Shown here piece after piece: positions 34,208 to 42,882 of a DNA stretch of 64,000 nucleotides. Source of the DNA: Armatimonadota bacterium (GTDB taxonomy: Bacteria > Armatimonadota > HRBIN16); the NCBI GenBank assembly GCA_026003195.1, contig BPGU01000003.1, positions 660,763 to 724,762 of the forward strand, given 5' to 3'. The position numbers and the translations under genes are program-made. Numbering within the stretch: position 1 is the stretch's first letter; the number at the start of each line of letters is the position of its first letter. The notes under the pieces are model-generated. The model had not been told where the DNA came from, ran no database searches, and worked only from the letters and a program-made list of their open reading frames with translations.

Positions 34208-34873
34208 GTGCTGGTCACCCAGCGATTGCGCACGTTGTGCCGCCAGTACGAGGTTCCGGAGACGTCCGTCCGCCGATGGCTCTTCCAGCGTGGGCGGGAG
34301 GGAGAACTGGACATCCCCGACATACTGGAAATCGCCTCGCTGCTGCCGAAGCAGATTCAGACCATTGCCTATCGTTCGGGCGATATCCTCGCTTTTCGGG
34401 AGAGTAAAAACCGACCACCCGGGCTCCTGCGCGAAATCAAAGAACATCCCCAATTGCAGGTGGCGTTACTGGCGATAGCTACACTTCCGCCCGCCATGAG
34501 GCAGATGGTACTGCAGGGTATGCCCATCCCCTTCCCGCAACTACCTACCGGGGTGCAGCGTCTGCTGATACTGACAAACAGCTTCACTCAGCCTGTCATG
34601 CCGCCTCTGGAGCGCGCTTCCCTTCTGGTGCGCATCGAGGAGCGCAATCGCCCCGAGCCTCCTGCCGAGATACCCATGGGCGATGATGCGCTGAGAACGA
34701 TTGTTGACCGTTTCTACAGCATGCCCTACGAGGAGTTTTACGCCAGCCTGTCTGAAGAGGAACGAAACCGCTACCTGCGCCAGCACTATCGGCGTGAGGT
34801 ACAGATACGCCTGCAGGAAGGGGAGCAGATTTATTTCCTGACAGGCTTCTACTGGGAACGCTGGGCAGAGTGA
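34208..34873 (+). CDS. Unknown protein with helix-turn-helix-like N-terminus, start uncertain
   Basis: 221 residues if started at GTG 34208, but the frame stays open and coding-like back to 34073, right after the TGA of the preceding gene. The extra stretch (for example LQWKDLAQFLQDYGYDTQER) reads as real protein and has no ATG, GTG or TTG; a strong AAAGGAGG at 34089-34096 precedes CTG 34109, a candidate rare start. Residues around RRWLFQRGREGELDIPDILE suggest a helix-turn-helix. The C-terminal half (PMGDDALRTIVDRFYSMPYE, LSEEERNRYLRQHYRREVQI) is helical. No family recognised. It may work with the upstream nuclease-like protein. Confidence 0.6.
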   Translation: MLVTQRLRTLCRQYEVPETSVRRWLFQRGREGELDIPDILEIASLLPKQIQTIAYRSGDILAFRESKNRPPGLLREIKEHPQLQVALLAIATLPPAMRQMVLQGMPIPFPQLPTGVQRLLILTNSFTQPVMPPLERASLLVRIEERNRPEPPAEIPMGDDALRTIVDRFYSMPYEEFYASLSEEERNRYLRQHYRREVQIRLQEGEQIYFLTGFYWERWAE

Positions 34874-34915
34874 GAGAAGGGGCGAGGTCTGGCAATCGCC
34901 TCGCCCTCCAGAGTT

Positions 34916-36517
34916 CTACTTCGCCTGCACAAATGCAGCCAGAGCATAAATCAATGCCGCGTTCCAGTTGATGGCGATTTCGTTGGTGCGATAGTCCTCC
35001 TGCACGTCCTGCCAGTTCTTTGCGCCCGGGTGTGAGCCACCTACCAGATAGCCGGGCCAAGGAGCATCCACCTTGTCGCCGCCGGATCGCCGATCGTGGG
35101 GACGCATCGGCGGTCGGTAGCCCAGCCCAGTGACGAAAGACCTCCCGTAGAAGTTGCGCCCGAACAGATGATTCAGCGCATCGAGAATGGTGTTCAGGTA
35201 CTGGGTGTTCTTTGTCACGCGATAGGCAGCGTGCAGCACCACCGCCTGTCGTGCTACGGAGCCGTTACATCCCCAGTAGTAGGCGTTACCCAGAGGTCGG
35301 GCATAGCCGTGCGACCGGGCGGTTTGCACGATGCGGTCTGCGGTGGCTATCAGGTTCGTTTTCACCTGATTCACCAGCGCACTATCCCTTCCACCCCGAC
35401 GTGAAAGCAGATAGGTTATCATGCCCAGATTGCGCACGTTGGGCCAGTCGAAGTCGTGGTCAATCCGTGCCTCCTGCGCGCGAATCCGCCCCTCCAGGTC
35501 CTTCAGTAGAGCGGGGTCTCCAGTAGTTTCCCAGAGCTCGGCTACTGCCCACAGGCGGTCATCGGGGTCATCGGTCTGATAGCCACCCGTTATCAGCCCG
35601 CGTGTGTCCGACTTGTGGTCTTCGGGATGCCTCTGTAAGAATGCCCAGCTTTTGCGTGCTGCCTGCAGGCATCGCTCGGCGTAGGCGCGGTCATAAGGAC
35701 GCACTGCACGGGCGAAGGCGGCGGTCATCGCCACAAAGTCGGCGGTGGCGGCGGTGCTCCACCCCGCATAGAAGCGCGGTTCCTTCTCCTGCTCCGGCAG
35801 GATAAACGGACCGAACTGCCGGGTGCTTATCTTGTGGTACACCGAGCCGTCGTCTGCCTGCATCTTCAACAACCAGTCTATTTCCCAACGGATCTCGGCG
35901 AGGTAGTCCGGCAACTTCCCGCCGGATTCGGGGATATCCAGTCGGATGCGGCGCAGCCGCGTGCCAAAGTCCTCCCATGCCCGCAGCATCACGCCCACCG
36001 TCACTCCCGCATTGACGACGTACTTGTTGTAGTCACCGGCATCGTGCCAGCCGCCAGTGGCGTCGCGGCGTACGTGTCCACCGCCTACGTAGTCCAGATA
36101 AGCGTCTTCGGTGTGGCAAGCTCCATGTGAAAAAGTGTTGCCCTGGTGCTTACCGGATACGGCGGTACCGCATCTCCACAGGTACATGGCTCTGGTAACC
36201 GTGTAGAAGGGGAAGTTGTACACGTCGGCACTGATGCGAAACGGTGGCGAGGAGCCGATGTCCGCAATCTGCAGCCGATATTCGCCCGGCGTTTGGAGCA
36301 CGCTGAAATCGGCGATGGTGATCCGCTCCTCTGTGTCGGCATTGGTGAGCGTTTCGCCTGCCTTACCCTCATACACCTTTTTCCCATCTCGGACTCGGAC
36401 GACGGTGAAGCGCGAAAACCTGCCCGCTACAGAAGCCCTCTTGGGGCTCCCAGGCAGATAGCCGATGGTGTTGAGGCGGATCCGGGAGGAAACTTCTGTC
36501 TGGGAAGCATCTCGCAT
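34916..36517 (-). CDS. Glycoside hydrolase family 9 protein
   Basis: About 533 residues from ATG 36517 (MRDASQTEV), with GAGGAGGT about 9 bases upstream. Residues about 10-100 form the CelD N-terminal Ig-like domain (IRLNTIGYLPGSPKRASVAG, ITIADFSVLQTPGEYRLQI). The GH9 (alpha/alpha)6 barrel follows with GGWHDAGDYNKYVVNAG (catalytic Asp pair), GLGYRPPMRPHDRRSG (substrate-binding His) and EDYRTNEIAINWNAALIY (Glu acid). GH9 enzymes cut beta-1,4-glucans or act as exo-glycosidases. There is no signal peptide, so it may be cytoplasmic and act on imported oligosaccharides. It diverges from the metallohydrolase at 36582. Confidence 0.92.
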   Translation of the reverse strand: MRDASQTEVSSRIRLNTIGYLPGSPKRASVAGRFSRFTVVRVRDGKKVYEGKAGETLTNADTEERITIADFSVLQTPGEYRLQIADIGSSPPFRISADVYNFPFYTVTRAMYLWRCGTAVSGKHQGNTFSHGACHTEDAYLDYVGGGHVRRDATGGWHDAGDYNKYVVNAGVTVGVMLRAWEDFGTRLRRIRLDIPESGGKLPDYLAEIRWEIDWLLKMQADDGSVYHKISTRQFGPFILPEQEKEPRFYAGWSTAATADFVAMTAAFARAVRPYDRAYAERCLQAARKSWAFLQRHPEDHKSDTRGLITGGYQTDDPDDRLWAVAELWETTGDPALLKDLEGRIRAQEARIDHDFDWPNVRNLGMITYLLSRRGGRDSALVNQVKTNLIATADRIVQTARSHGYARPLGNAYYWGCNGSVARQAVVLHAAYRVTKNTQYLNTILDALNHLFGRNFYGRSFVTGLGYRPPMRPHDRRSGGDKVDAPWPGYLVGGSHPGAKNWQDVQEDYRTNEIAINWNAALIYALAAFVQAK

Positions 36518-36542
36518 ATCGGTGCCACCTCCTCTTGTTCCC

Positions 36543-36572
36543 TTGCTCTCTCTTCTCCACGTGTGGTATATT
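36543..36572 (+). promoter_or_regulatory. Promoter of the MBL-fold hydrolase; likely leaderless transcript
   Basis: TTGCTC (36543-36548), 18 bp, TATATT (36567-36572). The predicted start at about 36579 is only some 3 bases before ATG 36582, and no ribosome site precedes that ATG, so the mRNA may be leaderless. Confidence 0.55.
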
Positions 36573-36581
36573 TCACCTGCT

Positions 36582-37361
36582 ATGGAGAGGGCTTCTGCGC
36601 TGGTGCTGGGCAGTGGCACGTCGCATGGCGTGCCGATGATTGGTTGCCGATGTCCTGTATGCACTTCCGATGACCCACGCAACCAGCGTGCTCGTCCCTG
36701 TGTGCTGCTCGAACTGCCCGAAGGGAATGTGTTGATAGACACTCCTCCCGAACTGCGACTGCAGTGCATTCGCTTTGGAGTGGAACGGGTAGACGCGGTG
36801 CTGTATACCCACGCGCACGCGGACCACCTGTTCGGGCTGGATGATATTCGACGGTTCAACGACCTGCAGGGGCACGAGATGCCCGTCTACGCCGAGCACG
36901 AGGTGCTGGAGACCATTTGCCGAGCCTTTGCCTACGTGTTCACGCCCACGCAAGCAGCGGGAGGAAAACCGCAGTTGAACCTCTGTCCCCTGAGCGGACA
37001 CATAGACCTGTGCGGAGCACGGATAGAACCTCTGCGCGTTTATCACGGGCAGCTGCCCATTCTGGCGTTTCGGGTGGGCGGTTTTGCCTATGTCACTGAT
37101 GTCTCGTACATCCCACCGGAAGCGGAGGAGCGGTTGAAGGGGCTGGAGTGGCTCTTTCTGGATGCCGTGCGCTACGAACCGCACCCCACACATCTCTGCT
37201 TCCGGGAGGCGGTGGAAGTGGTGCAGCGGTTGAAGCCCCAGCGTGCCGCTTTCGTCCACCTCTCACACGACTACGACCATGAGACCGTCAACGCCCTTTT
37301 GCCCGAGGGGATTGAGCTGGCGTACGACGGAATGCGTGTGACCTTTTCGCTGCAGATATGA
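36582..37361 (+). CDS. PhnP-like metallo-beta-lactamase-fold phosphodiesterase
   Basis: About 259 residues. The metal motif THAHADHLFGLDDIR (about residues 72-86) and the N-terminal LGSGTSHGVPMIGCRCPVC with a Cys pair resemble PhnP and related cyclic phosphodiesterases. Downstream are VYHGQLPILAFRVGGFAYVTD and HLSHDYDHE, which carries the last metal His. PhnP hydrolyses ribosyl cyclic phosphate, but no phn genes are near, so the substrate is open. Start at ATG 36582 (MERASA); a longer in-frame start at 36465 would overlap the divergent GH9 gene. Confidence 0.9.
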   Translation: MERASALVLGSGTSHGVPMIGCRCPVCTSDDPRNQRARPCVLLELPEGNVLIDTPPELRLQCIRFGVERVDAVLYTHAHADHLFGLDDIRRFNDLQGHEMPVYAEHEVLETICRAFAYVFTPTQAAGGKPQLNLCPLSGHIDLCGARIEPLRVYHGQLPILAFRVGGFAYVTDVSYIPPEAEERLKGLEWLFLDAVRYEPHPTHLCFREAVEVVQRLKPQRAAFVHLSHDYDHETVNALLPEGIELAYDGMRVTFSLQI

Positions 37362-37427
37362 AGCAGGCAATCCGAGCGCTCGGGGCGAACAGAATCGCTG
37401 GAGAATGCGAAGAGGGGAGGAGCACCG

Positions 37428-37682
37428 ATGGAGTTCTTCAGCACCGTACACTTCATCAGCGGACACCATCTGGATGTGATTATCGAGGCGGACAGTCTCG
37501 AAGCCGCCGTACAGTGGTGGCAAGAGCAGCTCTCACAAGAGAAGCCGGTACTGGCGTGGCGAGGGTTCTCTCCCAAGCGACCGGTGGTCATCAACACCGA
37601 GAACGTCGCCTATGTCGACAGCATCGAGCGTGCCCGCCCCGAAGCCGAGCTACGTCACCCAACGCCCTTCGGCACGCCGTAG
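37428..37682 (+). CDS. Small unknown protein
   Basis: 84 residues, start ATG 37428 preceded by GGGGAGGAG at a good distance. The sequence (STVHFISGHHLDVIIEADSL, AVQWWQEQLSQEKPVLAWRG, VVINTENVAYVDSIE) reads as a folded alpha/beta peptide with a small beta-sheet end, not unlike hypothetical phage or regulatory proteins. It sits 66 bp after the PhnP-like gene in the same direction and converges with the next gene (2 bp apart). Family and role not recognised. Confidence 0.6.
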   Translation: MEFFSTVHFISGHHLDVIIEADSLEAAVQWWQEQLSQEKPVLAWRGFSPKRPVVINTENVAYVDSIERARPEAELRHPTPFGTP

Positions 37683-37683
37683 G

Positions 37684-38400
37684 CTACTCAGCGGCAACAC
37701 CGGGCTGGAGCTCGATGATTTCCAGTCCTTCGATGTCGCGTGTGAGTTCGCGTAGTTCGTCCGGCGTGCCCGACAGCGGCGGGAAGGTGCGGTAATGCAT
37801 GGGGATGACCTTCTTCACACCCAGCAGACGCACCGCCACCGACGCCTCGCGCGGGTCCATCGTGAACAGCCCACCGATGGGCAGCATCGCCAGTTCCGGG
37901 TGATAGATCTGCCCGATGAGCTGCATGTCGCTGAACACCGCCGTATCGCCTGCGTGATAGAAAGTGAAGCCATCCTCACACTTCACCACAAAGCCTGCTG
38001 GGTCACCCAAGTATAAGATCTGCCCGCCTTCGCTCACTTGCGCGCTGGAGTGGATAGCGTGTACCATGGTCACTTCCAGACCTGCAACCTTCACCGTGCC
38101 ACCCTTGTTCATGCCGGTGGTGTTCTGCGCCCCCTGTGCGCTCAAGTAGCTGGCGAGCTCGTAGATGGCGATAACCTGCGGATGGAACTGCTTCGCCAGC
38201 GAAACGGCATCGCCGATGTGGTCACCGTGCCCATGGGTCAGCAGCAAGATATCCAGCTTGGGGAGCTTTTTCGCCGAATCGGGGCACAGCGGGTTGCTCA
38301 GCCAGGGGTCAATTGCAATGTGCGTGCCTCCGGGTGTGCGGATAAAGAAGCCGGAGTGTCCTAACCATGTAATCTGCAAGCCCGGGTGAATCTTTGCCAT
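37684..38400 (-). CDS. UPF0173-type metal-dependent hydrolase
   Basis: About 238 residues from ATG 38400 (MAKIHPGLQITWLG), with AGGAGG upstream. A metallo-beta-lactamase fold with ITWLGHSGFFI at the start, LLLTHGHGDHIGDA metal motif (about 52-66), GFTFYHAGDTAVFSDM and PMHYRTFPPLSGTPDE near the end, the pattern of UPF0173 (YtkL-like) hydrolases. These cytoplasmic enzymes have no settled substrate. It is divergent from the GH172 gene with 170 bp between, in which nothing distinctive was seen apart from a possible decayed copy of the GGCGAGGCTCC repeat near 38477. Confidence 0.9.
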   Translation of the reverse strand: MAKIHPGLQITWLGHSGFFIRTPGGTHIAIDPWLSNPLCPDSAKKLPKLDILLLTHGHGDHIGDAVSLAKQFHPQVIAIYELASYLSAQGAQNTTGMNKGGTVKVAGLEVTMVHAIHSSAQVSEGGQILYLGDPAGFVVKCEDGFTFYHAGDTAVFSDMQLIGQIYHPELAMLPIGGLFTMDPREASVAVRLLGVKKVIPMHYRTFPPLSGTPDELRELTRDIEGLEIIELQPGVAAE

Positions 38401-38570
38401 CTTTGCCCACCTCCTTTTCCAGTAGCAAATTATCTGCACAAGGACAATGCTCCTGCTCAGTCGAAGATTCGCTTCAGGGCGAGGCTCCATTCCATCCGGT
38501 GCAAGCTGCCGTCCGCCTGTCCGGAGTTTCGTCTCCCAATGGCTGCAAAGATTCGTCGGAGGTGACCGTG

Positions 38571-40049
38571 ATGCGGGTGATGGCTCTTGTCGCTCTCTTG
38601 CTTCTAAACGCACTGCCCGCAAGCAGTCAACCCCCTGCGCTGCGCAGCCTGACGCAGCTGCGCCATGAAATCACCCGACGCGAGTCGAGTAGCGACCCGG
38701 ACTGGCGCAACGGCAACCGCGACGCGCGCTCCATCGAACCGGGCGAGACACTGGTTATCGCCGACCTGCAGGGTCCTGGCGAGATCACCCATATCTGGTG
38801 TACTGTCGCTGCGGGTGAGCCGCAGTATTCGCGTCTGCTGTTACTGCGCATATACTGGGATGGCGAAGAACATCCTTCGGTAGAATGTCCGCTGGGCGAT
38901 TTCTTCGGGTTGGGACACGGTTGGGATGTGCCGTTCGACTCCTTGCCTGTGCGGGTAACCGCGAACGGCAGAGCACGCAACAGCTACTGGCTGATGCCCT
39001 TCCGCAAGTCGGCGCGAATCACCGTCACCAACGAGGGACGGGTGCGCGTGCGCTCCTTTTACTACTACGTGGACTGGCGGCAGCTGCCCAGCCTGCCCCC
39101 CGATACCGCCTACTTCCACGCCATGTACCGTCAGGAGTTTCCTACTGCGATGGGGCGCAACTACCGGATTGCCGACATCGAGGGGCGCGGGCATTATGTG
39201 GGCACAGTGCTCAGCTGCCGACAGCTCTCCAAATGGTGGTGGGGTGAAGGCGATGACTTCTTCTTTATCGACGGTGAGAAAGAACCCAGCCTGCGCGGCA
39301 CGGGCACAGAGGACTACTTCTGCGACGCCTGGGGCTTTCGTCAACATTCTGGACCCTTTTATGGAGTGCCGCTGATGGAGGGCGATTCGGTAGGAGCGCG
39401 TTCCAGTGCGTTTCGCTGGCACATCCATGACCCTATCACCTTCCGCAAATCGCTCCGCCTGGAGATCGAGCACAAGGGCGCCACCGTGAAGCCGGATGGC
39501 ACCATGCAATCGGGCTTTGAGGAGAGGGAGGACGACTTCTCCTCGGTCGCCTTCTGGTACCAGACCGAACCACACAAGCCGTTTCCGCCTCTACCCAGGG
39601 GCTATGCCCGGGTATTCCATACGGTGGCGAACGGCGGAACCGAAGCGGAAAGCCTGGTGGACAGGGTGACGGTCACCGCAGGCAAGGTGCAGAAGCAGGA
39701 GCTGCCCCTCTTCAGCGGTGGGGCGCAACTCTTCTGGACGCCTGAGAACGAGGGACAGGCACTGAGCATCCCGATAGAGGTCAAACAATACGGCAGGCAC
39801 GTGCTGTTTCTGGTGACTACTTATTCGTTTGACTTCGGTACTTTCAGCGTGGAGCTGAACGGCAAACCGTTAGGCATTACCTTCGACCTGTATGCCCGCA
39901 ACCCGTTTCTGCACGAGCAGGTGATGGAGCTGGGCTTCCTGGAGCCGGGCACGTACACCCTGACCCTGCGCAATGCGGGCAAGAACGAGGCGTCGAAGGG
40001 GTATTTTCTGGGCATCGACGCGCTGTTCGTACGACGAATGGCGCGATAA
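38571..40049 (+). CDS. GH172 (DUF2961) family protein
   Basis: About 492 residues, signal peptide about 1-20 ([10 protein letters not shown]), so exported. Contains the DUF2961 core: [75 protein letters not shown] and [14 protein letters not shown]2961 members were shown to be arabinofuranosidases or difructose-dianhydride enzymes (GH172), where conserved Glu residues in WDGEE and GTGTEDY-like motifs are catalytic candidates. A C-terminal beta-sandwich ([20 protein letters not shown]) follows. Start ATG 38571 with GGAGGT upstream; GTG 38568 also possible. Exact substrate is uncertain. Confidence 0.87.
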   Translation: MRVMALVALLLLNALPASSQPPALRSLTQLRHEITRRESSSDPDWRNGNRDARSIEPGETLVIADLQGPGEITHIWCTVAAGEPQYSRLLLLRIYWDGEEHPSVECPLGDFFGLGHGWDVPFDSLPVRVTANGRARNSYWLMPFRKSARITVTNEGRVRVRSFYYYVDWRQLPSLPPDTAYFHAMYRQEFPTAMGRNYRIADIEGRGHYVGTVLSCRQLSKWWWGEGDDFFFIDGEKEPSLRGTGTEDYFCDAWGFRQHSGPFYGVPLMEGDSVGARSSAFRWHIHDPITFRKSLRLEIEHKGATVKPDGTMQSGFEEREDDFSSVAFWYQTEPHKPFPPLPRGYARVFHTVANGGTEAESLVDRVTVTAGKVQKQELPLFSGGAQLFWTPENEGQALSIPIEVKQYGRHVLFLVTTYSFDFGTFSVELNGKPLGITFDLYARNPFLHEQVMELGFLEPGTYTLTLRNAGKNEASKGYFLGIDALFVRRMAR

Positions 40050-40068
40050 TAGAAGGGAGGATATCACC

Positions 40069-40506
40069 ATGCTTCAGGAATTCAAGAAGTTCGCCATGCG
40101 CGGCAACGCTATCGACCTCGCGGTCGGTTTCATCCTGGGTGGGGCGTTCGGCGCGATCGTCAACTCGCTGGTGAACGACATCATTATGCCGCCCATCGGG
40201 TTGCTGCTTGGGAAGGTGGATTTCGCCAACCTGTTTATCAACCTGTCGGGCACTCCGTATGCGACCCTGGACGAGGCAAAAAAAGCGGGAGCCGCTACCA
40301 TCAACTACGGGCTATTCATCAACACACTGGTGAACTTCCTGATAGTGTCCTTTGCGCTCTTCCTGGTGGTCAGGCAGGTGAACCGTTGGACAGCGAAGCC
40401 TGCGCCTGCTGCCGAGCCCACGACGAAGGAATGCCCGTACTGCTACAGCGAGATTCCGTTGAAAGCAACTCGCTGTCCACAATGTACCTCGCAGCTGGAG
40501 GTCTAG
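40069..40506 (+). CDS. mscL: Large-conductance mechanosensitive channel with C-terminal zinc ribbon
   Basis: 145 residues. The MscL core is clear: [20 protein letters not shown] (N-terminal helix and TM1), [18 protein letters not shown], the periplasmic loop and TM2 [19 protein letters not shown] (about 85-105). Instead of the usual terminal helical bundle it ends with [19 protein letters not shown], a CxxC...CxxC zinc ribbon. MscL opens under hypo-osmotic stress to release solutes. Ribosome site GGGAGG precedes ATG 40069. Located 19 bp after the GH172 gene. A weak hairpin with five T at about 40508-40530 may terminate it. Confidence 0.93.
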   Translation: MLQEFKKFAMRGNAIDLAVGFILGGAFGAIVNSLVNDIIMPPIGLLLGKVDFANLFINLSGTPYATLDEAKKAGAATINYGLFINTLVNFLIVSFALFLVVRQVNRWTAKPAPAAEPTTKECPYCYSEIPLKATRCPQCTSQLEV

Positions 40507-40594
40507 TCGGGGAGCGTTAGCGCTGGTTTTTCACAGAGGGAATCTGCTGCGCCTTTCGAGCGTCTTATTCTTTGAAGGGATATGGGTGGGTACC

Positions 40595-41176
40595 ATGTTC
40601 GAAGTGGACAATCAACTGGTGGAGCGTGCCAGGGCGGGGGATGTGGACGCCTTCGGCGAGTTGTATCAGCGCACCCATCGGCGCATCTACCAGTATATCC
40701 GTCAGATGGTGCCCACCCCTGAGGACGCCGAGGACCTGATGCAGGAGGTGTACCTGCGCGCGTGGAGCGGACTCCAGGGGCTGCACGCCAGTGAAGCCTT
40801 CTGGGTGTGGTTACATCGCATCGCCCGCAACGCGGTGCTGGATTCGAGGAAACGAAAGCAGCTGAACAGCGTATCTCTGGAGAGTGCGTTTACCGATGAT
40901 GAAGACGGTGAAACAGAGCCTGTAGAGGTCGCGGATTGGTCGGGCAATCCCGAGCAGATCGTGCTCTCCGAGGCGACGCAGGAGGCAGTGCGGCAGGCGG
41001 TACGTTCTCTGCCCGAGAGCCACCGCGAGGTTGTGACCATGTACTATCTGGAAGACATGGAGATTGCTGAAGTCGCACAGGTACTGGGCGTGCCGAAAAA
41101 CACGGTGCTGTCGCGTCTGGCGCGGGCGCGCGAGGCGCTGCGGCGCAAGCTGGGTTATCTGGTGGACGGGAAATGA
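40595..41176 (+). CDS. ECF sigma factor with adjacent anti-sigma
   Basis: 193 residues. Region 2: EDLMQEVYLRAWSGLQGL and FWVWLHRIARNAVLDSRKR; region 4: LPESHREVVTMYYLEDMEI and LGVPKNTVLSRLARAREALR. The linker holds an acidic stretch (TDDEDGETEP). It belongs to the RpoE/SigW-like group. The anti-sigma gene starts 4 bp later and an RseB-like gene overlaps that, so this is a complete sigma regulatory cassette, as in RpoE-RseA-RseB. ATG 40595 chosen; GTG 40586 possible. Confidence 0.93.
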   Translation: MFEVDNQLVERARAGDVDAFGELYQRTHRRIYQYIRQMVPTPEDAEDLMQEVYLRAWSGLQGLHASEAFWVWLHRIARNAVLDSRKRKQLNSVSLESAFTDDEDGETEPVEVADWSGNPEQIVLSEATQEAVRQAVRSLPESHREVVTMYYLEDMEIAEVAQVLGVPKNTVLSRLARAREALRRKLGYLVDGK

Positions 41177-41180
41177 GGCG

Positions 41181-41669
41181 ATGAGCATGCAGTGCACACA
41201 CATCAAACAGAGATTAGCGGACTACTCGGTAGGGTTGCTGGATGAATACGAGTGTGCGGCGGTGGAAGCACACCTGGCGCAATGCGCCTCCTGTGCCGCC
41301 GAGCTACGCGCGCTGGAGCGGGTAGACAGGATGCTGAAGGCAGTGGAACCTGATGAACCGCCGGCATACCTCTGGCAAAGCATCCGCGCGCGCATCGAGG
41401 CAGAACCCCGGAGAACGCGCACACCCGTCTGGCAAAGCTGGTTCACCGTACCCCGACTGGCTCTGGGCGGTGCGGTCGCAGCAGCAGTGCTGGTGGCGAT
41501 AGCCTATCTGGGTGCGCCGCGTCCACCGGAGGGAGAGGTTCCCTCACACGAGAACGCCGAGCAGTTGATGCACACCCACCAGATGATGTCTTGGGGCGAC
41601 CCGCTGAGCGACAAAGCCGCGCTGGGAGTGATGCTCGCCAGCCGCTCGCAGACGCAGGAGGTGCCTTAA
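41181..41669 (+). CDS. Anti-sigma factor with zinc-finger N-terminus
   Basis: 162 residues. The cytoplasmic N-terminus has the zf-HC2 anti-sigma motif: CTHIKQRLADYSVGLLDEY followed by VEAHLAQCASCAAEL (H-X3-C-X2-C). One transmembrane segment lies at about 95-115 (LALGGAVAAAVLVAIAYLG), with a short periplasmic tail. It should bind and silence the sigma factor encoded just upstream and release it on envelope signals. The stop overlaps the next ATG (TAATG). Confidence 0.9.
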   Translation: MSMQCTHIKQRLADYSVGLLDEYECAAVEAHLAQCASCAAELRALERVDRMLKAVEPDEPPAYLWQSIRARIEAEPRRTRTPVWQSWFTVPRLALGGAVAAAVLVAIAYLGAPRPPEGEVPSHENAEQLMHTHQMMSWGDPLSDKAALGVMLASRSQTQEVP

Positions 41670-42658
41670 TGCAGAGCCGCTGGCTGAACATAGCGATTCT
41701 CTTCCTGGCAGCGATGGGCACGGCGTTCGCCCAGAAGCCCGACCCGGTGCAGCGTGTGCGCGCCGCATACCAGGCAGAGAGCAGGGTGACGCTGAGCGGG
41801 GTAATGCGTACCACCAGTTACCTGCAAGCGGGCGAAATCAGCTCAGAAGTGGTTGTTTACCGCAAGGCGGGGATGACGCGCTACGAGTATCGCTCTCCGG
41901 AACTGCGCGGGCTGGTGCTCATCGACAAGGGCGATACCCTGATACGCCTGTACCCCACTACCCGCACGGCAACGGTGGAGACCGTGCACCGCTCGCCCGC
42001 TACGGTAGACCTGGTGCTGAAGAACTATCAGGCGCTGCTCTCTGGACAGGAACAGCTGCTCGGACGGCAGACAGACGTGGTCACCCTCAAGCCGCGGCAG
42101 GGAAACGGTCCCACGCGCAAACTGTGGGTGGATCGCGCGACGGGCGTGGTGCTTCGTACAGAGCAGTATAACTCCAGCGGCAAGCTGGTATCGCGCTCGG
42201 TCTACCTGTCGGTGGACTGGAAGGCAAATCCACCGGACCACCTGTTCACCGTGCCAGAGGGCTGGAAACAGGTCAACGCACCGGTGCAGACGGAGCGACA
42301 CTGGCAGAAAGAAGACCTTTCGAGGCGGCTGGGCTTCACCGTCCGCGAGCCGGTCTACGTTCCACCGGGCTTCGTGCTGGACGGCTTTCATCTGGTCATT
42401 CGCCCAAACGCCCAACCCTCCGCACACATTCGCTACGTGGATGGTCTGAACAGCATCTCCATTTTTGAGCACCGTTGCCCACCCGGCCGTGGACGAGGTT
42501 TTCAATGGGGGCGTCGAATGGGCAGGCGCGGTAACTGCGAGTTTTTCACCGGCCAGGAAGGCAACGTGCTGGTCAAAGAGGTCGGCGGTATTCGCTTCAT
42601 TGTGGTCGGCGATCTGCCCGAAGGCGAGCTGCAGAAGGTCATCGATAGCTTGAGATAA
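41669..42658 (+). CDS. RseB/MucB-like periplasmic sigma regulator
   Basis: 329 residues, signal peptide about 1-21 (AMGTAFAQ). The middle (LSGVMRTTSYLQAGEISSEV, LVLIDKGDTLIRLYPTTRT, KLWVDRATGVVLRTEQYNSS, NPPDHLFTVPEGWKQV) matches the MucB/RseB N-terminal domain, a LolA/LppX fold that senses lipid-like signals, and a C-terminal domain follows (VYVPPGFVLDGFHL, SAHIRYVDGLNSISIFE). In E. coli RseB shields the anti-sigma factor from proteolysis and responds to LPS. The direct overlap with the anti-sigma gene supports the same role, so this cassette may monitor the outer membrane. Confidence 0.85.
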   Translation: MQSRWLNIAILFLAAMGTAFAQKPDPVQRVRAAYQAESRVTLSGVMRTTSYLQAGEISSEVVVYRKAGMTRYEYRSPELRGLVLIDKGDTLIRLYPTTRTATVETVHRSPATVDLVLKNYQALLSGQEQLLGRQTDVVTLKPRQGNGPTRKLWVDRATGVVLRTEQYNSSGKLVSRSVYLSVDWKANPPDHLFTVPEGWKQVNAPVQTERHWQKEDLSRRLGFTVREPVYVPPGFVLDGFHLVIRPNAQPSAHIRYVDGLNSISIFEHRCPPGRGRGFQWGRRMGRRGNCEFFTGQEGNVLVKEVGGIRFIVVGDLPEGELQKVIDSLR

Positions 42659-42725
42659 TTGCGCGTTTCAAAGGCGGCGGGACGTGACGCGCTCCGTCGC
42701 GTCTCCTGAGGTCTGTAAAATCGCC

Positions 42726-42754
42726 TGGAGGGCGAGGCTCCTGCCGAGCCGTCC
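42726..42754 (+). repeat. Dispersed 29-bp repeat, copy a
   Basis: TGGAGGGCGAGGCTCCTGCC followed by GAGCCGTCC. A 27-of-29 match lies in inverse orientation at 47094-47122. Both are in intergenic DNA downstream of genes. Part of the otherwise empty gap 42659-42882, in which I see no gene. Confidence 0.6.
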
Positions 42755-42882
42755 CTTTCGGATCACGACGGGGCGTCATCATCGAGAAATGCATTCCGCA
42801 ATGCACCTCCCAAAAACACGGAATCTCCATCCCCCGTACTTCTTCTTATCCCATAGATACACTTACTGAAGGAGGTTCAGTG

